Shown piece by piece: positions 6,560 through 13,775 of a stretch of 24,968 nt of DNA. Both the position numbers and the translations under genes were made by a program. Position 1 is the first letter of the stretch. The number at the start of each line of letters is the position of its first letter. Source of the stretch: Atopobium sp. UBA2090 (GTDB lineage: Bacteria > Actinomycetota > Coriobacteriia > Coriobacteriales > Atopobiaceae); the NCBI GenBank assembly GCA_002331575.1, contig DCZG01000151.1, forward strand, positions 4,896-29,863. The letters run 5' to 3'. The notes beneath the pieces were generated by a model that had not been told where the DNA came from, did no database searches, and saw nothing but the letters and a program-made list of their open reading frames with translations.

Positions 6560-7897
6560 ATGGCAGAAGAAGTGGAAGAGAAAAAGTCGTTCCTCGATAA
6601 GTTTGCCGAGGTGTCAGCCAAGGTCGGCAACCAGGTGCACCTGAGGTCGCTCCGTGACGCATTCGCCACGATGACCCCGATCTACATCCTCGCCGGCATC
6701 GCGGTCCTTATCAACAACGTCGTGTTCCCGCTGTTCCTCGCAGACGATGCGCTCAAGGCAGCACAGTACTGGGGCAACGCGATCACGCTCGGCACGCTCA
6801 ACTTCTCGGCAATCATCCTCGCCGGCCTCATCGGCTACTGCTTCGCGAGGAACAAGCGCTTTGACAACCCCATCGCCTGCGTGGTCGTCGGCATCGCCTC
6901 GCTCGTCATCATGATGCCGCAGACCGTCACGGCGACCATCGACGCCAAGGCGGGGACCACAGCGGACATCAGCGGTGCCTTCCTCACCAGCAGCACCGGC
7001 ACCAACGGCCTCTTCGCGGCCATCATCATCGGTCTTATCGCCACGACCATCTTCATCAAGTTCTCGAGCATCGAGAAGCTCAAGATCAACCTCGGCGAGG
7101 GCGTTCCGCCCGCGGTCGGCGACTCCTTCAACGTCATGACCCCGATGCTCATCACGCTCTCGATCATGGCCCTCGTGTCCGCCCTGCTCTTCGGCCTCTT
7201 CTCCACGAACCTGCTCGCCATCATCGCCGTCGCCGTCACCGCGCCGCTCAAGAACATCATGAACGCCGGCCCGCTCGCCGTCGTCATCATCTACACCTTC
7301 GCCAACCTGCTCTTCTGCCTCGGCATCCACCAGTCCACCATCTCCGGTGTCCTTGCTGAGCCCATCCTCACCGTCCTCATCGTCGACAACATGGCGACCT
7401 TCGCCGCCGGTGGCACCATCCCCGTCGACCACTACATGAACATGCAGATCGTCAACACCTTCGCCCTCATCGGCGGCTCGGGCTGCACCCTCATGCTCCT
7501 CTTCGACACCTTCCTGTTCTCGAAGAACGAGACGTCCCGTGACATCGCAAAGCTCTCCATCCTGCCTGGCATCTTCAACATCAACGAGCCCGTCATCTAC
7601 GGCTACCCCATCGTGTACAACCTGCCCCTGATCATCCCGTTCGTCGTCGTCCCCGACCTTCTCATCGCCGCGACCTATGGCCTCACCTGCATCGGCCTCA
7701 TCAGCCCCTGCGTGGTCATGGTCCCCTGGACGACCCCCGTGCTCCTGAGCGGTTGGCTCGCCACCGCCGGCGACTTCCGCGCCGTCATCTGGCAGGTCAT
7801 CGAAATCGCAGCTTCCATGGCCATCTACCTGCCCTTCATGAAGATCTCCGAGAGGGCTCAGGCCAAGCAGCTCGAGAACGCCTCCGAGGAGGACTAG
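6560..7897 (+). CDS. PTS system lactose/cellobiose-type IIC component (membrane permease)
   Basis: This is the membrane channel subunit of a sugar phosphotransferase system; it moves the sugar inward while it is phosphorylated by the IIB partner. The 445-residue protein is very hydrophobic, with about ten membrane-spanning stretches beginning near residue 35 (IYILAGIAVLINNVVF). It has the CelB-type signature GIFNINEPVIYGYPIVYN in the second half, containing the glutamate used in sugar binding. A TTG at 6542 in the same frame could add six residues, but the GGAGG at 6544-6548 lies inside that extension, so ATG 6560 is the start. It stands alone rather than fused to IIB as in LacE, so the layout is cellobiose-type. 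The next subunit follows only after a 132-bp gap full of hairpins. Confidence 0.92.
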   Translation: MAEEVEEKKSFLDKFAEVSAKVGNQVHLRSLRDAFATMTPIYILAGIAVLINNVVFPLFLADDALKAAQYWGNAITLGTLNFSAIILAGLIGYCFARNKRFDNPIACVVVGIASLVIMMPQTVTATIDAKAGTTADISGAFLTSSTGTNGLFAAIIIGLIATTIFIKFSSIEKLKINLGEGVPPAVGDSFNVMTPMLITLSIMALVSALLFGLFSTNLLAIIAVAVTAPLKNIMNAGPLAVVIIYTFANLLFCLGIHQSTISGVLAEPILTVLIVDNMATFAAGGTIPVDHYMNMQIVNTFALIGGSGCTLMLLFDTFLFSKNETSRDIAKLSILPGIFNINEPVIYGYPIVYNLPLIIPFVVVPDLLIAATYGLTCIGLISPCVVMVPWTTPVLLSGWLATAGDFRAVIWQVIEIAASMAIYLPFMKISERAQAKQLENASEED

Positions 7898-7904
7898 CAT
7901 CACC

Positions 7905-7994
7905 TGGGGCGACCGGACCCTGATCCGGCCGCCCCACACCACCACCCAGCCCCTGGGCTGGCCAGCATGCGAGGAATGCGAGGCGAGGCCTCGC
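7905..7994 (+). promoter_or_regulatory. Cluster of three strong hairpins between IIC and IIB
   Basis: Hairpin one pairs TGGGGCG (7905-7911) plus CCGG (7913-7916) with CCGG (7925-7928) plus CGCCCCA (7930-7936), with one mismatch and an 8-base loop. Hairpin two is CCAGCCC (7946-7952) with GGGCTGG (7955-7961). Hairpin three is the palindrome GCGAGGCCTCGC (7983-7994). None is followed by a T-run. In the middle of an operon they more likely set RNA processing, stability or partial termination than act as an absolute stop. Confidence 0.6.
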
Positions 7995-8029
7995 GAGAAC
8001 ACAAGTCAGCGCAGAGCGCGGAGAGGAAC

Positions 8030-8341
8030 GTGTCCATCATGAAGATCATGCTTGCCTGCAACGCCGGAATGTCCACCAGCCTGCTCGTCCAGAAGATGCG
8101 CAAGGAGGCCGCGGCCCAGGGGATCGACGCCACCATCGAGGCGAACCCCCTCAACAAGGCCCTCGAGAAGATCGACGGCTTTGACATCCTCATGCTCGGG
8201 CCCCAGATCTCCTATGCCAAGGACGATGCCGTCAAGGCCGTGGACGGCAAGATTCCCGTGGTCGTCATCGCCATGGCAGACTACGGCCGCATGAACGCCA
8301 AGAAGATCATCGCCGACGCCATCGCTACGATCAACGCCTAG
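8030..8341 (+). CDS. PTS system lactose/cellobiose-type IIB component
   Basis: This small cytoplasmic subunit carries phosphate on cysteine from IIA to the sugar in the IIC channel. The 103-residue product starts MSIMKIMLACNAGMSTS; Cys10 in the LACNAGMSTS loop is the phosphorylated residue typical of CelA-type IIB proteins. The rest (DILMLGPQISYAKDDA and an end near MADYGRMNAKKII) also fits. I chose GTG 8030 because GGAG lies 6 bases upstream; ATG 8039 (three residues shorter) is a reasonable alternative. A longer frame to 7967 runs into the hairpin cluster and lacks homology. The IIA gene follows 10 bp later. Secure call; exact start uncertain. Confidence 0.93.
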   Translation: MSIMKIMLACNAGMSTSLLVQKMRKEAAAQGIDATIEANPLNKALEKIDGFDILMLGPQISYAKDDAVKAVDGKIPVVVIAMADYGRMNAKKIIADAIATINA

Positions 8342-8351
8342 GAGGAACACC

Positions 8352-8702
8352 ATGGCTGACACCGACCAGACAGCGTCCGACGACGACATGAGCCCGATGG
8401 AGGAGGCGTGCTTCCAGATCATCGCATCCGTGGGCATGGCCAAGTCCAACTACATCAAGGCCATCCAGGTGGCCAAGGACGGCAAGCTCGATGAGGCGCG
8501 CAAGCTCGTCGAGGAGGGCAACGAGGCCTACCTCCAGGGTCACGAGGTCCACATGGGACTCCTCCAGGAGGACGCGGCCACCATCGGCAGCATCCACGTG
8601 TCCCTCCTTCTCGTGCACTCGGAGGACCAGCTCATCCAGGCCGAGACGTTCCGCGTCATCGCGCTTGACTTCATCGACCTCTACGAGCGTCTCGACGCGT
8701 AG
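8352..8702 (+). CDS. PTS system lactose/cellobiose-type IIA component
   Basis: This subunit takes phosphate from HPr and passes it to IIB. It is an all-helical protein that forms trimers in this family. The 116-residue sequence has the diagnostic SLLLVHSEDQL segment: His89 is the expected phosphohistidine, and Asp92 matches the conserved Asp that holds the trimer metal. The second histidine of LacF (HxxDH) is glutamine here, as in ChbA-type proteins. Upstream, GFEIVA-like text reads FQIIASVGMAKSNYIKAI. A 13-residue acidic N-terminal tail precedes the domain. AGGAGG sits at the right distance from ATG. It is the last gene of the sugar operon before a GC-rich hairpin. Confidence 0.93.
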   Translation: MADTDQTASDDDMSPMEEACFQIIASVGMAKSNYIKAIQVAKDGKLDEARKLVEEGNEAYLQGHEVHMGLLQEDAATIGSIHVSLLLVHSEDQLIQAETFRVIALDFIDLYERLDA

Positions 8703-8720
8703 CAAGAGGCCTTCATGACC

Positions 8721-8756
8721 CGGCGGCCGCGCGTCCTCCCTCACGCTCGGCCGCCG
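8721..8756 (+). terminator. GC-rich stem-loop after the PTS operon
   Basis: CGGCGGCCG (8721-8729) pairs perfectly with CGGCCGCCG (8748-8756) around an 18-base loop, beginning 18 bases after the IIA stop. No T-tract follows, which is common for high-GC terminators but leaves the call uncertain. Confidence 0.45.
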
Positions 8757-8844
8757 ATTCCTGCAGATGGGAGCTTTGACGTGACGCCGCGATGCTTCGA
8801 GACATACTGTGAGGGTCGTCGCTTTTCATCCTAGGGGAGGAACC

Positions 8845-9816
8845 ATGGCATTCGACATCACTCGTGACATCATGTTCCCGAAGCCGGTCTTCGTCGAGAA
8901 GATCTGGGGCGGTCGCAAGCTCGAGACCGAGTTCGGCTATACCATTCCAGATGGTCCCGTGGGGGAGTGCTGGTCGATCAGCGCCCATCCCAATGGCGAC
9001 TGCCTCATCGAGGGTGGTGCCTGGGACGGCCGCTACCTCTCTGACTTGTGGGCCAATGAGCCGCAGCTCTTCGGTGGTGCGAAGGGCGACCGCTTCCCGC
9101 TGCTCATCAAGATTCTCGACGCGCACGACTACCTCTCGGTGCAGGTGCACCCCGACGACGCCTATGCCGGTGCCCATGAGAACGGCAGCCTCGGTAAGAG
9201 CGAGTGCTGGTACATCCTCGAGGCAGACCCCGACGCCCGCATCATGATCGGCCAGAAGGCGCACGACCGCGACGAGTTCGCGGCGATGGTCAAGGCCCAC
9301 CGCTGGTCCGAGCTCCTCAACGAGATCCCCATCCATGCCGGGGACTTCTTTGCCATCAATCCCGGTACCGTGCATGCCGTGAAGGGCGCTCTCATCCTCG
9401 AGACGCAGCAGTCGTCCGACGTCACGTATCGCGTGTACGACTTCGATCGCCGCCAGCCTGACGGCTCCGAGCGCGAGCTCCACATGGCTCAGTGCCTCGA
9501 CGTCATCGACTTCACCGCGCCGCTGCTCACCGACGGCGCCGTGACCGCTCCCGAGGTCGACGGCATCACCAAGCTCATGAGCTGCTCGTACTTCGACGTC
9601 TTCCGCGTTCGCGTGACGCCCGACAAGCCGGTCGTGGTTCCGCAGGACAAACCGTTCATGTGCGTCTCCGTGGTCGCGGGCGACGGCGGCACCGTGGTCG
9701 CGGGCGACGGGCTGGTCCACGAGCTCGTCAAGGGCTCGCACTTCCTCGCCCCCGCCGGTTGCGGGGACCTCGCCTTCGCGGGAGACATGGAGCTCATCGC
9801 CTCGTACGCCAATTAG
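8845..9816 (+). CDS. manA: Mannose-6-phosphate isomerase, class I (short Bacillus type)
   Basis: The zinc enzyme interconverts mannose-6-P and fructose-6-P, feeding mannose into glycolysis or supplying mannose for glycans. The 323-residue product is the length of the short class I enzymes. Zinc ligands are visible: Gln100 and His102 in VQVHPDD, Glu120 in GKSECWY, and His177 in NPGTVHAVKG. The catalytic arginine is Arg196 in TYRVYDF. A GTG-started frame extends to 8809, but ATG 8845 has GGGGAGGA upstream and fits the family N-terminus (FPKPVFVEKIWGG). A possible TTGACG -35 is at 8776-8781. It follows the PTS operon after a hairpin, so it may be transcribed separately, though the shared theme of sugar phosphates is clear. 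Confidence 0.95.
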   Translation: MAFDITRDIMFPKPVFVEKIWGGRKLETEFGYTIPDGPVGECWSISAHPNGDCLIEGGAWDGRYLSDLWANEPQLFGGAKGDRFPLLIKILDAHDYLSVQVHPDDAYAGAHENGSLGKSECWYILEADPDARIMIGQKAHDRDEFAAMVKAHRWSELLNEIPIHAGDFFAINPGTVHAVKGALILETQQSSDVTYRVYDFDRRQPDGSERELHMAQCLDVIDFTAPLLTDGAVTAPEVDGITKLMSCSYFDVFRVRVTPDKPVVVPQDKPFMCVSVVAGDGGTVVAGDGLVHELVKGSHFLAPAGCGDLAFAGDMELIASYAN

Positions 9817-9904
9817 CGGACGGGCCACGGCGGGGTCAGAGTCCCTGTCTCTCGCCTCGTCACACAACTCCATCATCTTTCCCCATGCCACGGCAGGGGG
9901 AATC

Positions 9905-9913
9905 TGGTAGAAT
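9905..9913 (+). promoter_or_regulatory. Extended -10 promoter element of rpmE
   Basis: TGGTAGAAT is an extended -10 (TGn plus TAGAAT, five of six consensus bases), 61 bases upstream of the rpmE start. No clear -35 is present, which extended -10 promoters tolerate. Similar TGGTAnnnT elements lie upstream of prfA and atpB. Confidence 0.5.
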
Positions 9914-9935
9914 ACTGCAGCTTGACCAACCCCTC

Positions 9936-9954
9936 GCCTGGTCGGAAACCAGGC
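9936..9954 (+). promoter_or_regulatory. Leader hairpin upstream of rpmE
   Basis: GCCTGGT (9936-9942) and ACCAGGC (9948-9954) form a perfect 7-bp stem with a CGGAA loop, ending just before the ribosome binding site AAGGAG. Ribosomal protein mRNAs often carry autoregulatory leaders. No known L31 leader motif was recognised, so the role is inference. Confidence 0.45.
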
Positions 9955-9973
9955 AAACCGAAGGAGTCCTGCC

Positions 9974-10393
9974 ATGAAGCAAGGTATCCATCCAAACTAT
10001 GTGGAGTGCACCGTTCGCTGCACCTGCGGCAACACCTGGAAGACCCGTTCCACCAAGAAGGAGATGACCGTCGACCTCTGCGACAAGTGCCACCCCTTCT
10101 ACACGGGTCAGCAGAAGCTCGTTGACACCGGCGGTCGCGTCCAGCGCTTCGCCGACAAGTTCGGTGGCGCAGCCCAGGCTCGCCTCGACGCCGCCAAGGC
10201 CGCCAAGAGCGCCAAGGCCGGCAAGGCCGCCGAGGAGCAGGCAGCTCGCAAGGCTGCCGCCGAGGCCAAGGCTGCCGCAAAGGCCAAGCGCGCCGCCGAG
10301 TACGAGAAGCGCGCCGCCAAGGCCGCCGCTGAGGCTCCTGCCGAGGCCGCTCCCGTCGAGGAGGCTCCTGCAGAGGAGACCGCGACCGAGTAG
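9974..10393 (+). CDS. rpmE: 50S ribosomal protein L31 with long C-terminal tail
   Basis: This is a structural protein of the large ribosomal subunit, at the central protuberance and bridging the 30S head. The first ~65 residues are a standard zinc-type L31: MKQGIHPNYVECTVRCTCGNTW-like start, Cys16 and Cys18, Cys36 and Cys39 as likely zinc ligands, and HPFYTGQQKLVDTGGRVQRF. The total of 139 residues is about twice the usual 66-75. Residues ~66-139 are a low-complexity tail, first Ala/Lys-rich and helix-prone (residues ~66-115), then acidic Pro/Ala/Glu. AAGGAG precedes ATG. The tail shares the neighbouring codon style, so it looks like genuine coding sequence. Its role is unknown; it could contact RNA and then project outward. 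Confidence 0.95.
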   Translation: MKQGIHPNYVECTVRCTCGNTWKTRSTKKEMTVDLCDKCHPFYTGQQKLVDTGGRVQRFADKFGGAAQARLDAAKAAKSAKAGKAAEEQAARKAAAEAKAAAKAKRAAEYEKRAAKAAAEAPAEAAPVEEAPAEETATE

Positions 10394-10420
10394 CTCTCGC
10401 GCCCACATCACGCACCACAA

Positions 10421-10450
10421 AGGGGAGGTCGACTTCGGTCGGCCTCCCCT
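10421..10450. terminator. Bidirectional terminator with UUCG loop between rpmE and the minus-strand block
   Basis: The bases form 13 consecutive pairs (one T-G wobble) closed by a TTCG tetraloop: AGGGGAGG at 10421-10428 pairs with CCTCCCCT at 10443-10450, with five inner pairs. On the minus strand the stem is followed by TTTGTGG, a better T-stretch than on the plus strand. It lies midway between two convergent genes and probably serves both. Confidence 0.8.
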
Positions 10451-10499
10451 CGTCTGCATGGCGTGCGCGGTCGTCTCGTCGCCGTGCGGTACGGACGTT

Positions 10500-11333
10500 C
10501 TAGAAGAACTTGGAGAAGTCCGAGCCCTCGTCGGTCGCGTCGGTTGCCGTCTGTCCGGCCGAGGCGGCGTCAAGGGCGTCGGTGAGCTTCTTGACCCGTT
10601 CCGCGGCCTCCTCCTTCGTCTCGTGGTGGTAGGAGCAGGAGCACTCCGCCACCACGGTCTCCATGGCCTTGTTGCGTAGCGCGGCGTCGCGAATCTCGTC
10701 GTAGAAACCCTGGTGACGAGCCTGGTCGACGAACGGCTCGAGGTCCTTGGCGGGAATGCTCAGATAGTGCTCGAACTCGCTGTCCTCCACGGTGAGCTTG
10801 CGCGCCGAGGCGAACGCGTCGAGGGCGGCGGAGACTTCGGCCTCGGCCTGGGCCTGACGGTCGAGGGAGTCCTCGAACTGCGCGCGACTCACGCCCTGCC
10901 GCATGAGGAAGGAGTCGAGCGAGAGGCCCGCCTCCTTGGCCTGCTGGGCGATCTCCGCCTCGAGCGCCTCTCGGGTCTCGGCGACGTCCGATGAGGGAAC
11001 TGACTGCCCGAGACGCGAGACGAGCGTGGCGAGGCATCTGTTGGCCTTGCTCTCCTCGGCGCCCTGGATGCCCGACTGACGCAGCTCGAGACGAACCGCC
11101 TGCATGAGCTGTCCGCCATTCTCGATGCCCTGGAAGTGCTCGGCGACCCATGCGTCGTCCTGGAGGTTGCTCGCCTCGCCGCCCGCCTGGCGCACGATGC
11201 TCGCGACGGCGAAGCCCACCTCCTCGTCGGTGACAAAGGGAACGACGACCTCGACCTCGATGGGATCGGTCGAGGAGAGGGTATAGTGCGCCTTTCCGCC
11301 GATCATGAGCGGTGCGGGCTTCTGGATGGGCAT
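10500..11333 (-). CDS. Trigger-factor-like chaperone domain protein
   Basis: The 277-residue protein resembles the peptide-binding C-terminal domain of trigger factor (SurA-like helices). Residues ~120-190 read EALEAEIAQQAKEAGLSLDS, FLMRQGVSRAQFEDSL and AEAEVSAALDAFASARKL, the classic pattern of that domain. Trigger factor is normally ~430 residues with a ribosome-binding tail domain and an FKBP-like isomerase; I see neither the ribosome-binding GFRxGxxP motif nor an FKBP domain. No signal peptide or membrane segment is apparent, so it should be cytoplasmic. The C-terminus is Ala/Thr/Asp-rich and ends FSKFF. GGAGG precedes ATG. It starts 21 bp after the upstream membrane-protein gene, so the two are almost surely one operon. 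It could help handle that protein or other substrates; this is inference. Confidence 0.7.
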   Translation of the reverse strand: MPIQKPAPLMIGGKAHYTLSSTDPIEVEVVVPFVTDEEVGFAVASIVRQAGGEASNLQDDAWVAEHFQGIENGGQLMQAVRLELRQSGIQGAEESKANRCLATLVSRLGQSVPSSDVAETREALEAEIAQQAKEAGLSLDSFLMRQGVSRAQFEDSLDRQAQAEAEVSAALDAFASARKLTVEDSEFEHYLSIPAKDLEPFVDQARHQGFYDEIRDAALRNKAMETVVAECSCSYHHETKEEAAERVKKLTDALDAASAGQTATDATDEGSDFSKFF

Positions 11334-11354
11334 GTGATCCTCCGTGTCTGGTTG

Positions 11355-12773
11355 CTACTGGGTCTGATGGAGCACGTAGCTGTCTTTGTACCCGATATTC
11401 TCCTCGTATTCAACGAAGAGGAACGAGGTCGGGTGCGCGTACCTGGTCTCGACCACCGCGACGACCTCCGTGGGGTCGTTCGTGGTGCCGAAGGCGAGGG
11501 TGATGCTGACCGTGCCGCCGGCCATCTCGGGGAGCGTGGCGACGAAGGTGACCGGTCCGCCGGAATCCGAGGAGCTCGCCGCATCGAGAGCCGCCGTGAA
11601 GCTGACGTCGGTGAAGGAGAGGTCGCCCGTGCAGGAATCGGCGTTCGCCTTGGAATGCTCATGGAAGTGGGCGATGCCGGAGACGGTACCGACGAGACGC
11701 GCGTTCGTCGAGGAGTCCTCGGACGAGGTGATGGTTATCTCGAGCGGGGTGGAGTTTGCGGCGAGGCACTTGGTGCCGTCGGTCTCCTGGCTCTGGAACG
11801 TGCCCGTCCAGGTTCCGACGACCGGCTTGTAGCTCAGGGTCTCAGCCCCGTCGGACACGTCGACGGAGTCGATCTCCCACACCCCGTTTGCCGCGCGGAA
11901 CGCGAAGTGCACCGTGAGCTCGCAGGCGTACTCCCCGAAGCCCCCTCTTTTCGTGAGGTCGAGGATGACGACGTCCGTCTGTGCGGACGCGTCGAACTCC
12001 TCGTCCTCCACGGAGGCCTTGGTGTCGCCGTAGATTCCAACGAGCGAGAGCCCGTCCGCATAGCTCGTGTCGTCAGGGTCGTCCGCGTGGAGGGTCTGGT
12101 CCGCCCTCTCGAGGATGGCGTCGAGGCTCTCGAGCATGCGACTCTGGTCCACTCCGGACGTCGCCTCGTAGGAGAGGCGTGCGTCCTGCTCGGTGCCGAT
12201 TCCCTGCCAGTTGTCGCCGACCTTCGCGTAGCCGAGGGTCGCGGTCTTGGTCACGGAGACGGACGAGTTCTTGTAGGTTGCCGTCACGGACGCGCTCGCA
12301 TAGCCCGAGGCGCCGAACTGCGCCGCGTCGCTCGTGATCGCGGTCTCGGTGCGCGTCCGCGAGACGACGTCGAGACTGACGAGGGCGAGCTTGTCGGCGT
12401 TGCCGTAGAGACCGGCGTCATAGTCGGGGGCCTCGAGGCGGTCGACCGCGTCCGTCTCGACGACATCGGTCGGCGGGAGGTTGCTCGCATGGATTCCTGC
12501 CGTCACGAGGATGACCACGACGGCGATGGCACCCAGTCCGAGCAGCATGAATGCCGTGCGGTGGCGCGAGAAGGCGTCCCTCAGGCCCGCGAGCCCATGC
12601 GGCTTGGAAGGTGCGCCGACCGGCGGCTCGTCATGGGGGAGCACGCGCGTGCCGGCGGCGAGCGTATGTCCGGCCTCGGGCTCCGAATCGGGTGCCTGCG
12701 TCGCTTGCGACTCGGCTGCCGGTGTCGGCAGCCCCTTGGTCTCCGCCCTGTTGTCATCCGTGGGATTCTGCAT
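11355..12773 (-). CDS. Single-pass membrane protein of unknown function
   Basis: This 472-residue protein belongs to no family I recognise. Residues 1-70 are a polar, Pro/Ala/Glu-rich cytoplasmic tail. Residues ~73-94 (TAFMLLGLGAIAVVVILV and following) are one membrane helix. The remaining ~375 residues should face outside. They are Ser/Thr/Ala/Asp-rich and beta-prone, with possible internal repeat of two modules (around ~125-185 and ~320-445, both with strings of Thr/Val strands). There is no zinc ribbon, LPXTG anchor or lipobox. Architecture is like the zinc-ribbon membrane protein at 13776-15044, so the two may be distant relatives. GAGGAGAG precedes ATG 12773. The trigger-factor-like gene follows 21 bp later. 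A cell-envelope role is likely but unproven. Confidence 0.8.
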   Translation of the reverse strand: MQNPTDDNRAETKGLPTPAAESQATQAPDSEPEAGHTLAAGTRVLPHDEPPVGAPSKPHGLAGLRDAFSRHRTAFMLLGLGAIAVVVILVTAGIHASNLPPTDVVETDAVDRLEAPDYDAGLYGNADKLALVSLDVVSRTRTETAITSDAAQFGASGYASASVTATYKNSSVSVTKTATLGYAKVGDNWQGIGTEQDARLSYEATSGVDQSRMLESLDAILERADQTLHADDPDDTSYADGLSLVGIYGDTKASVEDEEFDASAQTDVVILDLTKRGGFGEYACELTVHFAFRAANGVWEIDSVDVSDGAETLSYKPVVGTWTGTFQSQETDGTKCLAANSTPLEITITSSEDSSTNARLVGTVSGIAHFHEHSKANADSCTGDLSFTDVSFTAALDAASSSDSGGPVTFVATLPEMAGGTVSITLAFGTTNDPTEVVAVVETRYAHPTSFLFVEYEENIGYKDSYVLHQTQ

Positions 12774-12890
12774 GTCTCTCCTCGCAGATGCGTGTGACTT
12801 TCGACAAGTTTCTCACATGCCGGCGCCCGCCATGCCCGTCTCGGAGGGTCGCGACGAGATTCGGACAGGGGTTCCATGACCGTTGAGATG

Positions 12891-12929
12891 AAAAAAAGAG
12901 GGGCCGCGCGTCTCTGCGCGACCCCCCTC
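12891..12929 (-). terminator. Rho-independent terminator of the aquaporin gene
   Basis: Read on the minus strand, a GC-rich stem (GAGGGG... with CGCGC inner pairs, 12916-12929 pairing with 12898-12910) closes on a 5-base AGAGA loop and is followed by seven T residues (12891-12897). It starts about 24 bases after the aquaporin stop codon. Textbook form. Confidence 0.92.
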
Positions 12930-12952
12930 GTGACCGATCGAAGGCTCGAAGC

Positions 12953-13630
12953 CTACTTGTTCTTTGCACCCGTGATGCCGCAGTAGCAGACGGCCGCCAG
13001 CGCGCCACCCACGAGCGGGGCGACGATGAAGACCCAGACGTTCGCCATGGCGGCGCCGCCGGCGAAGAGGGCGGGGCCGAAGGAGCGGGCGGGGTTCACG
13101 GACGTGCCGGTGAAGTGGATGCCCAGGATGTGGACGAGCGTCAGCGACAGGCCGATGACCAGGCCGGCGACGTTGGCGTTCTCGATCTTGTCCGTCGCGC
13201 CGAGCACGGCCATGACGAACACGAACGTGAGGATGATCTCGACGAGCAGCGAGGCGCCGACGTTGCCCTGGTACAGGCCGTTCGCACCAAAGCCGCAGTC
13301 CCAGCCGAGAAGTACGCCGATGATGGCGGCGCCGACGATGCCGCCGAGGAACTGGGCGACCAGGTATCCGGCGAAGTCCTTCGCGCTCATCTTCCCGGAG
13401 AGGAACACGCCGAGGGAGACGGCCGGGTTGACGTGGCAGCCCGACACGTTGCCGATGGAGTAGGCCATGGCGACGATGCTGAGGCCGAAGGCCAGCGCCG
13501 TGAGGACGTAGGCGGCGTCAACGCTTGCGCCGTTGCACCCGACTGCCGCTGCGGTGCCGCAGCCGAAGACGACCAGGACCATGGTTCCGATGAACTCTGC
13601 CACGTACTTCTTGATGCTTGCTGATTCCAT
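12953..13630 (-). CDS. aqpZ: Aquaporin Z-type water channel (MIP family)
   Basis: This is a 225-residue integral membrane channel with six transmembrane helices and both half-helix NPA motifs: HVNPAVS (Asn68) and SVNPARS (Asn179). The selectivity-filter positions match water-specific aquaporins: His167 and Thr176 align with AqpZ His174 and Thr183, and Arg182 follows the second NPA. Glycerol facilitators have Gly and other residues and extra loops here, so water transport is favoured. The frame extends further upstream to 13735, but ATG 13630 has AAGGAG at a good distance and the family start (IKKYVAEFIGTMVLV). It has its own terminator and a plausible promoter, so it is probably a single-gene unit. 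The role would be osmotic adjustment. Confidence 0.95.
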   Translation of the reverse strand: MESASIKKYVAEFIGTMVLVVFGCGTAAAVGCNGASVDAAYVLTALAFGLSIVAMAYSIGNVSGCHVNPAVSLGVFLSGKMSAKDFAGYLVAQFLGGIVGAAIIGVLLGWDCGFGANGLYQGNVGASLLVEIILTFVFVMAVLGATDKIENANVAGLVIGLSLTLVHILGIHFTGTSVNPARSFGPALFAGGAAMANVWVFIVAPLVGGALAAVCYCGITGAKNK

Positions 13631-13700
13631 GTTCTTCTCCTTGACCCTTTCGTAGCGTCCTTCGGAGCGAGGGCTCGTCCCACGCTGAGATGACCCACCT

Positions 13701-13730
13701 AGTATGGCGCTCTTTCCTCCACATATCCAA
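13701..13730 (-). promoter_or_regulatory. Possible promoter of the aquaporin gene
   Basis: On the minus strand TTGGAT (13725-13730) and CATACT (13701-13706) are 18 bp apart, about 70 bp upstream of the aquaporin start. Both boxes match the sigma70-type consensus only partly. Confidence 0.35.
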
Positions 13731-13739
13731 CACAAGCAA

Positions 13740-13772
13740 TAATTGGCCCTCTCGCCAAGGCGAGGGAAGGCC
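13740..13772 (-). terminator. Stem-loop after the zinc-ribbon membrane protein gene
   Basis: Minus-strand GGCC plus CCCTCGCC pairs with GGCGAGAGGG plus CC around a TT loop, with small bulges, beginning three bases after the stop codon. It is followed by AATTATT rather than a clean T-run. Probable terminator separating this gene from aqpZ. Confidence 0.55.
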
Positions 13773-13775
13773 GAA

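Noticed and set aside
6614..8002. 462-codon minus-strand frame across the PTS IIC gene
   Set aside because: Composition is almost only Asp/Glu/Gly/Val/Arg, as expected when GTC/CTC-rich coding DNA is read backwards.
11136..12797. 553-codon plus-strand frame opposite the membrane protein gene
   Set aside because: Antisense shadow; the minus-strand gene has a start, binding site, membrane helix and close operon partner.
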